Positions 1 to 6,681 of a stretch of DNA of 7,905 nt are shown here, one piece after another (the stretch's first letter is position 1; every line of letters starts with the position of its first letter). The stretch spans positions 1-7,905 of the forward strand of contig JAJDBO010000062.1 of the NCBI GenBank assembly GCA_029261305.1, read 5' to 3'. The stretch comes from Nitrospirales bacterium (GTDB lineage Bacteria; Nitrospirota; Nitrospiria; Nitrospirales; UBA8639). The notes below the pieces were generated by a model. The model saw only the letters and a list, made by a program, of their open reading frames with translations, made no database searches and was not told where the DNA came from. Both the position numbers and the translations under genes were made by a program.

Positions 1-705
1 ATTGATATCGTGTTGCAGCCTTTGGCCTCAAGTGAAGCGGTGCTCACTGAAGAGGAAAAAGAGCTAGGTATTGCGATGGTTGATCTTGGTGGTGGGACAT
101 CGGATTTAGCCATTTTTTCTGAGGGTACCATTAGTCATTCAGCCGTACTTCCCGTTGGTGGCCAACATCTCACTACGGACTTGCAAATTGGGTTACGCAC
201 ATCGCTGGCTGATGCTGAGAAGATCAAGATCCGTCACGGCTCGGCCCTGGTCAGTATGGTCAAGGAATCTGAGATGGTTGAAGTGCCGAGCGTTGGTGGG
301 AGGCCTCCCCGTGATTTGTTTCGACGCGAAGTCGCGGAAATTATTGAACCACGCGTTGAAGAGATTTTCGACTTGGTGCTTCGAGAAATTCGTCGATCTG
401 GATATGAAGGAAAATTAGCCGCTGGCGTGGTGATTACCGGCGGCACCTCTTTGTTGCAAGGGATGCCTGATGCGGCAGAGCGAGTATTAGATCTTCCAGG
501 GCGGCGAGGGATTCCCTTCGGTGTCGGCGGACTGCATGACATCGTCAGTAATCCGATGTTCTCGACTGGGGTGGGTCTCATCTTACATGCGCATCGCATG
601 GAGCAAGAATATGAATTAGTGGGGAAATTGGGTGGAAGAAAAGGTGGAACGGGATTTGGCAGTGTGGTGGATCGCATGAAGGGCTGGGTCTTGAATTTTT
701 TCTAA
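1..705 (+). CDS. ftsA: Cell division protein FtsA, C-terminal part (5' end outside window)
   Basis: Actin-like ATPase that anchors FtsZ filaments to the inner face of the cytoplasmic membrane and recruits later divisome proteins. The reading frame is open from base 1, so 234 residues are visible, a little over half of the usual ~410. The phosphate-binding motif DLGGGTSD lies at 82-105, and the adenosine-binding motif VVITGGTSLLQG is at about 427-462. The last ~15 residues (GSVVDRMKGWVLNFF) look like the amphipathic membrane-targeting helix that ends FtsA proteins. ftsZ follows 78 bases downstream, the usual neighbour at the end of a dcw cluster. A GTG near base 10 is internal, not the true start. 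Identification is very secure. Nothing unusual is visible in the part present. Confidence 0.97.
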   Translation: MDIVLQPLASSEAVLTEEEKELGIAMVDLGGGTSDLAIFSEGTISHSAVLPVGGQHLTTDLQIGLRTSLADAEKIKIRHGSALVSMVKESEMVEVPSVGGRPPRDLFRREVAEIIEPRVEEIFDLVLREIRRSGYEGKLAAGVVITGGTSLLQGMPDAAERVLDLPGRRGIPFGVGGLHDIVSNPMFSTGVGLILHAHRMEQEYELVGKLGGRKGGTGFGSVVDRMKGWVLNFF

Positions 706-783
706 TATCACGGAAACGAAATATTAACTGCACGATGGAACGGCAATGTTCTTCAACAAGGGGTTAGGCAAAGGAGGCGTCCA

Positions 784-1992
784 ATGTTTTCATTTCAGGA
801 ACAAGATTTTTCTCCCATTCGAATCAAGGTGATTGGGATTGGAGGCGCGGGTTGCAATGCCGTCAATACGATGATGTCAGCCGGGCTGACCAAGGTCGAG
901 TTTATTATTGCCAATACGGACATGCAGTCCTTAGGCAAGTCTCCGGCCCCGTACAAAATTCAATTGGGCCCAGAGCGGACGAAGGGGTTGGGTGCTGGCG
1001 CCAAACCTGAAATTGGAAAAGATTCGGCTATCGAAAGCGAAGAGCAAATTCGTGATGCGCTTGATGGTGCGGATATGGTGTTTGTCACCGCAGGGATGGG
1101 TGGTGGCACAGGAACGGGTGGGGCGCCAGTGGTGGCTGGTATTGCCAAAGAATTGGGGATATTGACTGTTGGAGTAGTCACCAAACCGTTTCAGTATGAG
1201 GGGCATCGCCGTATGGGGTATGCCGAGGAGGGGCTTCGCGAACTTCGGCGTCATGTGGACTCACTACTCATCATTCCCAATCAAAAATTACTGAATTTAG
1301 TGGACAAGAGCACCCCGCTACTTGAAGCATTTAAAGTGGCAGATGATGTGTTGCGTCAGGCGATCAAAGGGATCACGGATGTGATTACGACACCGGGCTT
1401 GGTGAATGTGGACTTCGCCGATGTCCAAACCATCATGGGGTATTCTGGTCGTGCGGTCATGGGTATGGGCGTGGCCAAGGGAACCAATCGTGCCTCCGAG
1501 GCTGCCAAGCAAGCCATTTCGAGTCCGTTGCTAGAAGACGGAAATGTGGAAGGGGCCAAAGGACTACTGCTGAATATCACCGGAGGATTGAGCTTGTCTC
1601 TGCATGAAATAGACGAGGCCTCTCAGATTGCGAAAGAAGCGGCTGATCCTCAGGCGAATATTATTATTGGGCAGGTCATTGATCCAGATTTAGAAGACGA
1701 GGTGGTTGTCACCGTGATCGCCACAGGGTTTGAACAACAAGAACCAAAAGCTAAATCACAACCCATCATCAGCCCTGCGATTCAAGAACGGTCCAACATG
1801 TATGTGCCACCAGCCCCGCAACCGGCGTTGGCTGCTGTTCGGGCAGCGCAGCCGCCTGCTGAAGATACAGAATTGGATCGTCCTACGTTCATGCGTCGGA
1901 TGGAGTCCAGCCGCCGCGGTCCGAATCAGGGAAATTTGCTGGTAGATGAAGATTGGGATGTGCCAACGTTTTTACGACGACGAGGAAATTAA
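784..1992 (+). CDS. ftsZ: Cell division protein FtsZ
   Basis: Tubulin-like GTPase that polymerises into the Z-ring at the division site. The 402-residue product has the N-terminal [11 protein letters not shown] loop (18-28), the GGGTGTG tubulin signature (106-112) and the T7 synergy loop NVDFAD (208-213), whose Asp residues trigger GTP hydrolysis of the neighbouring subunit. A Pro/Ala/Gln-rich linker starts near residue 317. The tail ends with DVPTFLRRR (392-400), the conserved C-terminal peptide that binds FtsA and other partners. A second, similar motif, DRPTFMRR, lies at 365-372. The ATG is set by the strong Shine-Dalgarno AAGGAGG at 771-777, six bases upstream. It directly follows ftsA, so co-transcription is likely, although the 78-base gap could hold a further promoter. 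Complete and intact. Confidence 0.99.
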   Translation: MFSFQEQDFSPIRIKVIGIGGAGCNAVNTMMSAGLTKVEFIIANTDMQSLGKSPAPYKIQLGPERTKGLGAGAKPEIGKDSAIESEEQIRDALDGADMVFVTAGMGGGTGTGGAPVVAGIAKELGILTVGVVTKPFQYEGHRRMGYAEEGLRELRRHVDSLLIIPNQKLLNLVDKSTPLLEAFKVADDVLRQAIKGITDVITTPGLVNVDFADVQTIMGYSGRAVMGMGVAKGTNRASEAAKQAISSPLLEDGNVEGAKGLLLNITGGLSLSLHEIDEASQIAKEAADPQANIIIGQVIDPDLEDEVVVTVIATGFEQQEPKAKSQPIISPAIQERSNMYVPPAPQPALAAVRAAQPPAEDTELDRPTFMRRMESSRRGPNQGNLLVDEDWDVPTFLRRRGN

Positions 1993-2140
1993 TTTATTCA
2001 TCGTAAGCCGCCAAGGGTGATGGGGAAACATACATGAGGCTGGGATTCCAATGATCGAGACGGATTTCAATTTTGGGGTTCCTTCTGTGCTGGAAATGTT
2101 TTTCGTATTGCCCGTGAAATTGAAAAGGAGGTAACTAGGG

Positions 2141-2902
2141 ATGGTCCTCTTGGCTGAACGACATGGTCCGACATTGAAAATGGTGCCCTATCTCACGCTC
2201 TCACGGTTTCAAGAACACGTGAGATCGATTACTCACTTTTTTGGAACCCGTCGTGGTCCTCACTATGGAGGGGCCAATGGGGAGTATGGGACTGTGCTGG
2301 CTGCAGAACCCGACTTTCCCGAGGTAGTTTCGATCAAACAAGTCCATGGAACTGATATCTTGGTGCTGGATCGACCGGTGCGTGTGGGAGAAAAGTTTGT
2401 CGATGGGTGGGATGCCATTCTCACCAACCAGCCTAATCTGTTGGTGACGGTGCGAACCGCTGATTGTGTGCCGGTGTTATTAGCCGATCCTACCCAACGT
2501 ATCGTGGGAGCCGTGCATGCCGGATGGCGTGGAGCAGTGAATGGCATTGTGCCAAAAACGCTTCAACGAATGGTGGATCATTTTGGATGTTCGGCGGACT
2601 CCATTCAGGTGGCGATTGGTCCGTCCGCTGGTCCCTGTTGTTATGAAGTGGATGGCCCGGTCATTGAACCTCTTCAATTGAACTTTCCTGGCTGGGCATC
2701 GGTGCTAACCTTGCAGGGCGATGGTTTTGGAAAGGTGAATTTGAAATCGCTGGTTCGTCAACAAGCCCAAGGCTGGGGAATTTCTGAAGGGCAGGTGCAT
2801 ACCCTCAATCTGTGCACTATTTGTCGTCCTGAACAGTTTTTTTCCTATCGGCGGGAAGGCCAGGTCCATGGGACCATGGTGAGCGGGATCATGTTGAGTT
2901 GA
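2141..2902 (+). CDS. pgeF: Peptidoglycan editing factor PgeF / YlmD family (Cu-oxidase_4) protein
   Basis: Member of the YfiH/YlmD/LACC1 family. E. coli PgeF removes UDP-MurNAc carrying L-Ser in place of L-Ala, while other family members are described as purine-nucleoside-acting or laccase-like enzymes, so the exact reaction here is inferred. The 253-residue protein, close to the usual ~245, shows KQVHGTD, TADCVPVLLAD, HAGWRG, IGPSAGPCCYEV and CTICRPEQFFSYRREG. The family metal/catalytic triad is visible as His69, Cys109 and His126. No signal peptide is seen, so it should be cytoplasmic. The start is fixed by the Shine-Dalgarno AAGGAGGT (2125-2132), eight bases before the ATG; Met14 is a less likely alternative. 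It sits between ftsZ and yggS, as ylmD does in Bacillus. Confidence 0.93.
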   Translation: MVLLAERHGPTLKMVPYLTLSRFQEHVRSITHFFGTRRGPHYGGANGEYGTVLAAEPDFPEVVSIKQVHGTDILVLDRPVRVGEKFVDGWDAILTNQPNLLVTVRTADCVPVLLADPTQRIVGAVHAGWRGAVNGIVPKTLQRMVDHFGCSADSIQVAIGPSAGPCCYEVDGPVIEPLQLNFPGWASVLTLQGDGFGKVNLKSLVRQQAQGWGISEGQVHTLNLCTICRPEQFFSYRREGQVHGTMVSGIMLS

Positions 2903-2909
2903 GGGTGAA

Positions 2910-2987
2910 ACGCGTGAAGCGTGATCCGTGAAGCGCCAAGGACGGATTCTCATTTTACACTTCACGCATCACGTTTCACGCGTCACG
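2910..2987. repeat. Heptamer-built inverted repeat (CGTGAAG/TTCACG type) between pgeF and yggS
   Basis: The left arm 2910-2935 and right arm 2958-2983 are complementary over 26 positions with three exceptions, one of which is a G-U pair, around a 22-base loop. Each arm is itself a run of near-identical 7-mers: CGTGAAG, CGTGATC, CGTGAAG on the left (2913-2933), and CTTCACG, CATCACG, TTTCACG, CGTCACG on the right (2960-2987). No T-run follows, so it is not a classical terminator. It begins eight bases after the pgeF stop and ends eight bases before the yggS start. It resembles a dispersed intergenic palindromic element; its copy number cannot be judged from one window. Confidence 0.85.
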
Positions 2988-2995
2988 ACCTTCTC

Positions 2996-3694
2996 ATGAC
3001 CGATATTGCCACCAACGTCCACTTCGTGTTGCAGATTATTCGAGACGCTGCCTTGCAGGCCGGACGCGATCCGCAATCTGTTCAGCTAGTGGCGGTGACA
3101 AAATATGTTGAGGCTGGACGAGTACGTAAAGGCCTCGTCGCAGGGATTCAAATCTGTGGAGAAAATCGTCTCCAAGAAGCGCAAACCAAAATGGAGACGA
3201 TTGGCAAGTATCCTGGTGTCGCCTGGCATTTTATTGGGCGCTTACAACGCAGGAAATTGAAATCAATCGTTGGGCAGTTTGCTTTGATCCACTCAGTAGA
3301 TTCGCTCGAACATGCGGAAGAAATCCATCGGCGGGCAGAAGAGCTGCAACAGCCCCAGTCCATCTTGTTGCAAGTGAATGTGGGGAATGAGGATACCAAA
3401 GGCGGATTTTCTCCTTCTCAATTACTCGAAATCCTTCCCGCTATGGGCAATTTCTCCCATGCCAAGGTGTGTGGTCTGATGGCGATTCCGCCAAGGAGAG
3501 AAGAACCTGAAGCCATGCGACCATATTTTCGAAAGCTCAAAACCCTTGCTGATGAAGCGCGAGCGTTCAACATTTCAGGGATAGAATTAAAGGAGTTGTC
3601 GATGGGTATGTCGAATGATTATGCCGTCGCGATACAGGAAGGGGCGACCATGGTGCGAATCGGCTCAGCCTTGTTTGGAGATCGGACACAATAA
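2996..3694 (+). CDS. yggS: YggS/YlmE family pyridoxal-phosphate-binding protein (PLPBP)
   Basis: Single-domain alanine-racemase-N-fold protein that binds PLP and takes part in vitamin B6 and amino/keto-acid homeostasis. No catalytic activity is established for the family. The 232-residue product carries AVTKY with Lys36 as the PLP Schiff-base lysine, then GENRLQEA, WHFIGRLQRRK, HSVDSLEHA, QVNVGNEDTKGGF, GLMAIPP and the phosphate-binding LSMGMSNDY...MVRIGSALFG. The frame is open upstream to GTG 2921, but those 25 extra residues are translated repeat. Starting at ATG 2996 places the lysine at residue 36, as in E. coli YggS, so this start is chosen. No Shine-Dalgarno precedes it because the repeat occupies that space, so translation may be weak or coupled to pgeF. 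It is the ylmE equivalent of the ylm cluster. Confidence 0.95.
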   Translation: MTDIATNVHFVLQIIRDAALQAGRDPQSVQLVAVTKYVEAGRVRKGLVAGIQICGENRLQEAQTKMETIGKYPGVAWHFIGRLQRRKLKSIVGQFALIHSVDSLEHAEEIHRRAEELQQPQSILLQVNVGNEDTKGGFSPSQLLEILPAMGNFSHAKVCGLMAIPPRREEPEAMRPYFRKLKTLADEARAFNISGIELKELSMGMSNDYAVAIQEGATMVRIGSALFGDRTQ

Positions 3695-3700
3695 TCTTTA

Positions 3701-3709
3701 AAAGGAGGG
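3701..3709 (+). other. Orphan Shine-Dalgarno sequence (AAAGGAGGG) without a gene
   Basis: A near-perfect ribosome-binding sequence lies seven bases after the yggS stop codon. The only start codon at a tolerable distance is GTG 3723, which opens a seven-codon frame that stops at once. The rest of the 164-base gap to yggT shows no convincing coding frame. In related clusters this slot holds sepF or proC, so it may mark a deleted gene; that is inference. It is too far upstream to serve yggT at 3859, which has its own weaker AGAGGA. Confidence 0.5.
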
Positions 3710-3858
3710 TAAGTAAAGGCTGGTGGCTTTTTTCAACTGTCACTAAAAAAAGACGCAAGATTGAGCCACAACCTACCGATAGTCAGAGTAATGTTCAGAA
3801 ACGCTGGCAATTATCCCACTCACAAAATTGATGGTCAGAAACTCAACTAGAGGAACTT

Positions 3859-4155
3859 ATGTTTGCGATTGGTAATATTTTACAAGGTATCGCGTACGTC
3901 TTAGATACGGTATTGAATCTATATATGTGGTTGATCATCATTCGAGCACTGCTCTCCTGGGTCAACCCGGATCCGTTTAATCCCATTGTCCAGTTTTTAG
4001 GGAGGGTGACGGATCCCGTGCTGTACACGATTCGGCGACGTGTGGGGAGCCTTGGTGGTTTAGATGTCTCCCCAATATTAGCCATTCTGCTTATTATCTT
4101 CTTGCAATATGCCGTGGTCGAGACGATTCGGGATATTGGCTTGCGATTAAATTAG
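3859..4155 (+). CDS. yggT: YggT/YlmG family integral membrane protein
   Basis: Small membrane protein of 98 residues, typical for the family. Two hydrophobic segments are visible, at about residues 6-33 and 70-93. Between them is the family signature RALLSWVNPDPFNP (about 29-42), followed by FLGRVTDPVLYTIRRRV. YggT/YlmG proteins are linked genetically to cell division, nucleoid or plastid-nucleoid organisation and osmotic tolerance, but no molecular activity is established. The ATG has a modest AGAGGA seven to twelve bases upstream. divIVA follows 24 bases later, so the two are probably co-translated from one message. The position between yggS and divIVA matches ylmG in Bacillus. Confidence 0.95.
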   Translation: MFAIGNILQGIAYVLDTVLNLYMWLIIIRALLSWVNPDPFNPIVQFLGRVTDPVLYTIRRRVGSLGGLDVSPILAILLIIFLQYAVVETIRDIGLRLN

Positions 4156-4179
4156 TTCTGATGATGTCACGGAGCATTC

Positions 4180-4695
4180 ATGCGAATTACCCCTCTCGAT
4201 ATTCAGCATAAAGTCTTCCCTAAAAAGTTTAAGGGCGTTGATCCTGAACAGGTGAATGCGTTTCTCGAAGCAGTGTCGCAAACCGTGGAAAGTCTTATCC
4301 GCGAAAATTCCATGCTCCGAGAAAAAATGGTGACTCGGGAGCAGGAACTGGCGGAGCTTCGAAAGGCCGAAGCCACGCTGACGAACACTCTGATCACCAC
4401 GCAAAATTTTTCCGATCAACTGAAGGTCAATGCCCAACAGGATGCCGAGCGTATCGTCAAAGAAGCCGAATTGCACGCAGAGCAATTACTCGTCAATGCG
4501 AGGAATCAATTGACAGATCTCCACCGGAGTATTGCTGATGTGCGGAGGCAACGAATCGTGGCGGTCGAACAGATTCGATCGACGATCAATACCATTGAGC
4601 GTGTAATGACCATGGATGCTCATGAGGCTGCTACTACTTATGCCGACACTTCTCTCCCAACACCACAAGAAGAAACAGCCTACTCTCCAGGCTGA
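4180..4695 (+). CDS. divIVA: DivIVA-domain coiled-coil protein
   Basis: DivIVA proteins bind negatively curved membrane at septa and poles and recruit partners that position division or wall growth. The N-terminal membrane-binding domain is clear: ITPLDIQHKVFPKKFKGVD, followed by EQVNAFLEAV. Phe17 with flanking Lys16/Lys18 corresponds to the membrane-inserting Phe17/Arg18 of the B. subtilis protein. The rest (about residues 25-145) is Glu/Gln/Arg-rich with heptad-like spacing and should form a coiled coil. The tail after about residue 150 is Thr/Pro-rich and disordered-looking. At 171 residues it matches the usual DivIVA length. The start has GGAG five bases upstream. A DivIVA in a Gram-negative-type genome is less common than in Firmicutes or Actinobacteria, but recognition is firm. 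Confidence 0.95.
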   Translation: MRITPLDIQHKVFPKKFKGVDPEQVNAFLEAVSQTVESLIRENSMLREKMVTREQELAELRKAEATLTNTLITTQNFSDQLKVNAQQDAERIVKEAELHAEQLLVNARNQLTDLHRSIADVRRQRIVAVEQIRSTINTIERVMTMDAHEAATTYADTSLPTPQEETAYSPG

Positions 4696-4722
4696 CCCAT
4701 TGATTTCCCTGGTACCGCATGT

Positions 4723-5847
4723 ATGAGTCGGGACCATCCCCTCACTCAAATTCTTCAGCAAGCCGTTCGGGAGGGAGTATTTCCTGGGGCGGTGCTATTC
4801 GTCCGTTCATCTGGTGAGGTCGTGTATCATCAAGCTGCCGGGCAAATGGGGCAGCCCCCCTTTGATTGTCCTGTCACCACTGACACGATTTACGATTTGG
4901 CCTCCCTCACCAAACCTCTAGCGACCACGACGGCCCTAGTCTGTCTTTTTCAAGATGGGCCACTGAATCTTGATCAGCCGGTGACGGATTGGTTGAGTGA
5001 ATGGCAATCCACTTCTTACAGGCACACCACTATTCGGCAACTTCTACACCATAGCTCAGGGCTTCCCGCATGGCGGCGGTATTATGAAGCACTCTCTCCG
5101 GCGGGATTGCCCCCAAAAGATGAGACCGAACGACAAGCACGAATCACTGTTCTTTTGCAGACGATTGCCAAGGAACCTGTGGAGTATGGGCCCGGCAGCC
5201 AAAGCATCTACAGCGATCTTGGATTTATGGCATTAGGCGTTGTTATCGAACGATGTGTCGGAATTTCCTTGCCCGACTATTGTCGAAACCGGATTTATGG
5301 TGAGCTCAACGCCAACCCATTGTTCTTTATTGAAGCCGAAGGAAATCCTACAGGAGGAGATGGGGACCTGACCTTAGTCGCGCCGACGGAACAAGATTCA
5401 TGGCGAGGCCGTTTGGTGCATGCTGATGTGCACGATGAAAATGCCTATGCTCTTGGGGGTATTGCAGGGCATGCTGGATTATTTGGCACGGCCTCAAGTG
5501 TGAGCCAAGTATCTGGTGCATGGTTACAGGCAGTGTTAGGACGTCATTCCATGCTTCCTGTGGAATGGGCTCAACAGTTTGCGCGGCGACAGGACTCAGG
5601 AGTATCAAGTTGGGCTTTGGGGTGGGATACGCCATCGCAACCCTCTTCATCCGGCCATCACTTTTCTTCGGAATCGTTTGGCCATCTTGGGTATGCTGGA
5701 ACGTCCTTGTGGATTGATCCAGTGCGTGAGCTAGAAGTCATTTTGTTGTCCAACCGTGTGCATCCCACCAGGGAGAACAAGCAGATCAAAGTCTTTCGGC
5801 CGGAGCTACACGATCTGGTGGTAAAGGAATTTGGTAGAGAGAATTGA
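4723..5847 (+). CDS. Beta-lactamase-fold serine hydrolase (class C / esterase type)
   Basis: Penicillin-binding-protein-like serine hydrolase of 374 residues. The S-x-x-K nucleophile motif is SLTK (61-64). The second motif is Y163-S-D165, with Asp in place of the Asn of true class C beta-lactamases, as in many esterase-like relatives. Further family marks are LLHHSSGLP (107-115), YALGGIAGHAGLFGTA and a C-terminal HLG (321-323) in place of KTG. There is no signal peptide or anchor, so the enzyme should be cytoplasmic, unlike typical D,D-peptidases. The ATG at 4723 lies 27 bases after the divIVA stop without a visible Shine-Dalgarno; no better in-frame start exists downstream of that stop. The substrate is unknown: an ester, a D-amino-acid peptide or a muropeptide are all possible. 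Confidence 0.88.
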   Translation: MSRDHPLTQILQQAVREGVFPGAVLFVRSSGEVVYHQAAGQMGQPPFDCPVTTDTIYDLASLTKPLATTTALVCLFQDGPLNLDQPVTDWLSEWQSTSYRHTTIRQLLHHSSGLPAWRRYYEALSPAGLPPKDETERQARITVLLQTIAKEPVEYGPGSQSIYSDLGFMALGVVIERCVGISLPDYCRNRIYGELNANPLFFIEAEGNPTGGDGDLTLVAPTEQDSWRGRLVHADVHDENAYALGGIAGHAGLFGTASSVSQVSGAWLQAVLGRHSMLPVEWAQQFARRQDSGVSSWALGWDTPSQPSSSGHHFSSESFGHLGYAGTSLWIDPVRELEVILLSNRVHPTRENKQIKVFRPELHDLVVKEFGREN

Positions 5848-5897
5848 AGTGTTGGGAAAATTGAGAATGTTGGAAAGAAGGGTATTTTATCAAAACG

Positions 5898-6212
5898 CTA
5901 GTTGGCGTATTCGACCCAGGTTTCTTTTTCCGCCAAGTATTTCTGCCCTTTAAAATTTAACCGCGTGCGCATCTCAGTAAATCCTATATCTAGAAACATC
6001 TTGACGACCTCGGCAAGAGCACCAGGGACGGTGGGGTGCACTCCACTTTCGCGTTCTAACGCCTCATACATCACCTTAGCGGAATATCCGCGATCAACCC
6101 GCTTCACCAAAATAGCTCGATTGAAATACCGATCGCTGGGGTCTATGCCCTCCAGCTGATGCTTTTCGACAACGGCATTTCTCAGGCGAAACGATAAGGG
6201 TAAAGTGCTCAT
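5898..6212 (-). CDS. Conserved-looking hypothetical protein, 104 residues
   Basis: I do not recognise this family. The start is taken at the ATG read leftward from 6212 because GGAAGGGA lies nine to sixteen bases upstream; a TTG at 6230 would add six residues but lacks a ribosome site. The protein is soluble-looking, without membrane segments, signal peptide or cysteines. It has an Arg/Lys/Glu-rich composition and mixed helix/strand character, including GIDPSDRYFNRAILVKRVDR near the N-terminus and MRTRLNFKGQKYLAEKETW near the C-terminus. A sigma70-type promoter sits just upstream (6251-6279), so it is probably its own transcription unit. Its 3' end converges on the serine-hydrolase gene with a 50-base gap and no clear terminator hairpin. 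Codon use and the matching promoter support a real gene; its function is unknown. Confidence 0.72.
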   Translation of the reverse strand: MSTLPLSFRLRNAVVEKHQLEGIDPSDRYFNRAILVKRVDRGYSAKVMYEALERESGVHPTVPGALAEVVKMFLDIGFTEMRTRLNFKGQKYLAEKETWVEYAN

Positions 6213-6250
6213 AGAGAAGGTCCCTTCCAAATATTGCCACGGAAACCGAA

Positions 6251-6279
6251 ATTATAGGGTACCTTCCGTGCCCCTGCAA
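6251..6279 (-). promoter_or_regulatory. Sigma70-type promoter for the hypothetical gene at 5898-6212
   Basis: Read on the minus strand, TTGCAG (6279-6274) is separated by exactly 17 bases from a perfect TATAAT (6256-6251). Transcription would begin near 6244, giving a leader of about 30 bases that contains the GGAAGGGA ribosome site. The -35 box matches consensus at only three of six positions, but the -10 box and spacing are ideal. Confidence 0.6.
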
Positions 6280-6336
6280 CTCTGCCTCAATGAGCCCATC
6301 GATAGAGTGATTCCTTCAAGGTCCGGGATCAGTTGG

Positions 6337-6681
6337 CTATAGCCAGGGAGAAATCTGTTTGAGTATTTCGTCTTTTTTCCCGACTCCCCCAATGAACTGC
6401 TGAAATTCTCCATGTAGGAACAAGGCCAACGCTGGGAGGGAATAAATTTCCAAATCAGCGGGAATGATGTGATTTTCTTCAACATTCATTTTGAAGATTT
6501 TCAACTGGTGGCACGTTTCTATTTGAAGAATTTCTAATTCTCTTAACAAGGACAAGCAGTGGGGGCACTCTGGTTTCCAGAATTCGACCAAGGAAGGGGT
6601 ATGGATTAATTTCAGGCAATCGTCAAATTCTTTATCTGAAATTGGCTGAATGGAGTTACGGGAGCCTTGAGGTGGATTCAT
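6337..6681 (-). CDS. Thioredoxin-fold protein with CPHC active site
   Basis: Small thioredoxin-like protein of 114 residues, close to the ~105-110 of thioredoxins. The core beta strand and active site read LVEFWKPECPHC, with Cys39 and Cys42. CPHC is the dipeptide type typical of DsbA, whereas thioredoxin has CGPC. The presumed cis-proline segment is SLPALALFLHGE, followed by the glycine-rich turn IGGVGKKDE, as in thioredoxins. No signal peptide is visible, so a cytoplasmic redox or thiol-exchange role is more likely than a periplasmic one. Two extra cysteines (Cys22, Cys57) are present. The start at 6681 has no good Shine-Dalgarno, but no alternative start precedes the fold. It shares orientation with the hypothetical gene downstream, separated by 124 bases that include that gene's promoter. 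Confidence 0.85.
   Translation of the reverse strand: MNPPQGSRNSIQPISDKEFDDCLKLIHTPSLVEFWKPECPHCLSLLRELEILQIETCHQLKIFKMNVEENHIIPADLEIYSLPALALFLHGEFQQFIGGVGKKDEILKQISPWL

Noticed and set aside
234..677. Long open frame on the minus strand opposite ftsA
   Set aside because: It is antisense to the conserved FtsA sequence, low in complexity (Pro/Ser/Thr-rich) and has no ribosome site; a shadow of the codon bias of ftsA.
931..1580. Several minus-strand frames opposite ftsZ
   Set aside because: All lie inside the unambiguous FtsZ coding region and have no family resemblance or ribosome site.
2910..2987. CRISPR array or intrinsic terminator interpretation of the heptamer element
   Set aside because: The repeat units are 7 bases without spacers and form opposing arms, so not a CRISPR; no T-run follows the hairpin, so not a standard terminator.
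3726..3755. T6 and A7 runs that could pair as a terminator after yggS
   Set aside because: The potential stem is almost entirely A-T and about seven pairs long; too weak for an intrinsic terminator, and it is not followed by a T-run.
3791..3850. 19-codon frame just before yggT
   Set aside because: No Shine-Dalgarno, very short, and it overlaps the region expected to hold the yggT leader; no support as a gene.
4147..4485. 112-codon minus-strand frame opposite divIVA
   Set aside because: The sense strand encodes a clear DivIVA domain and coiled coil; the antisense product resembles nothing known to me.
5848..5897. Possible bidirectional terminator between the convergent genes
   Set aside because: No stable inverted repeat with flanking T/A runs could be found in the 50-base gap.
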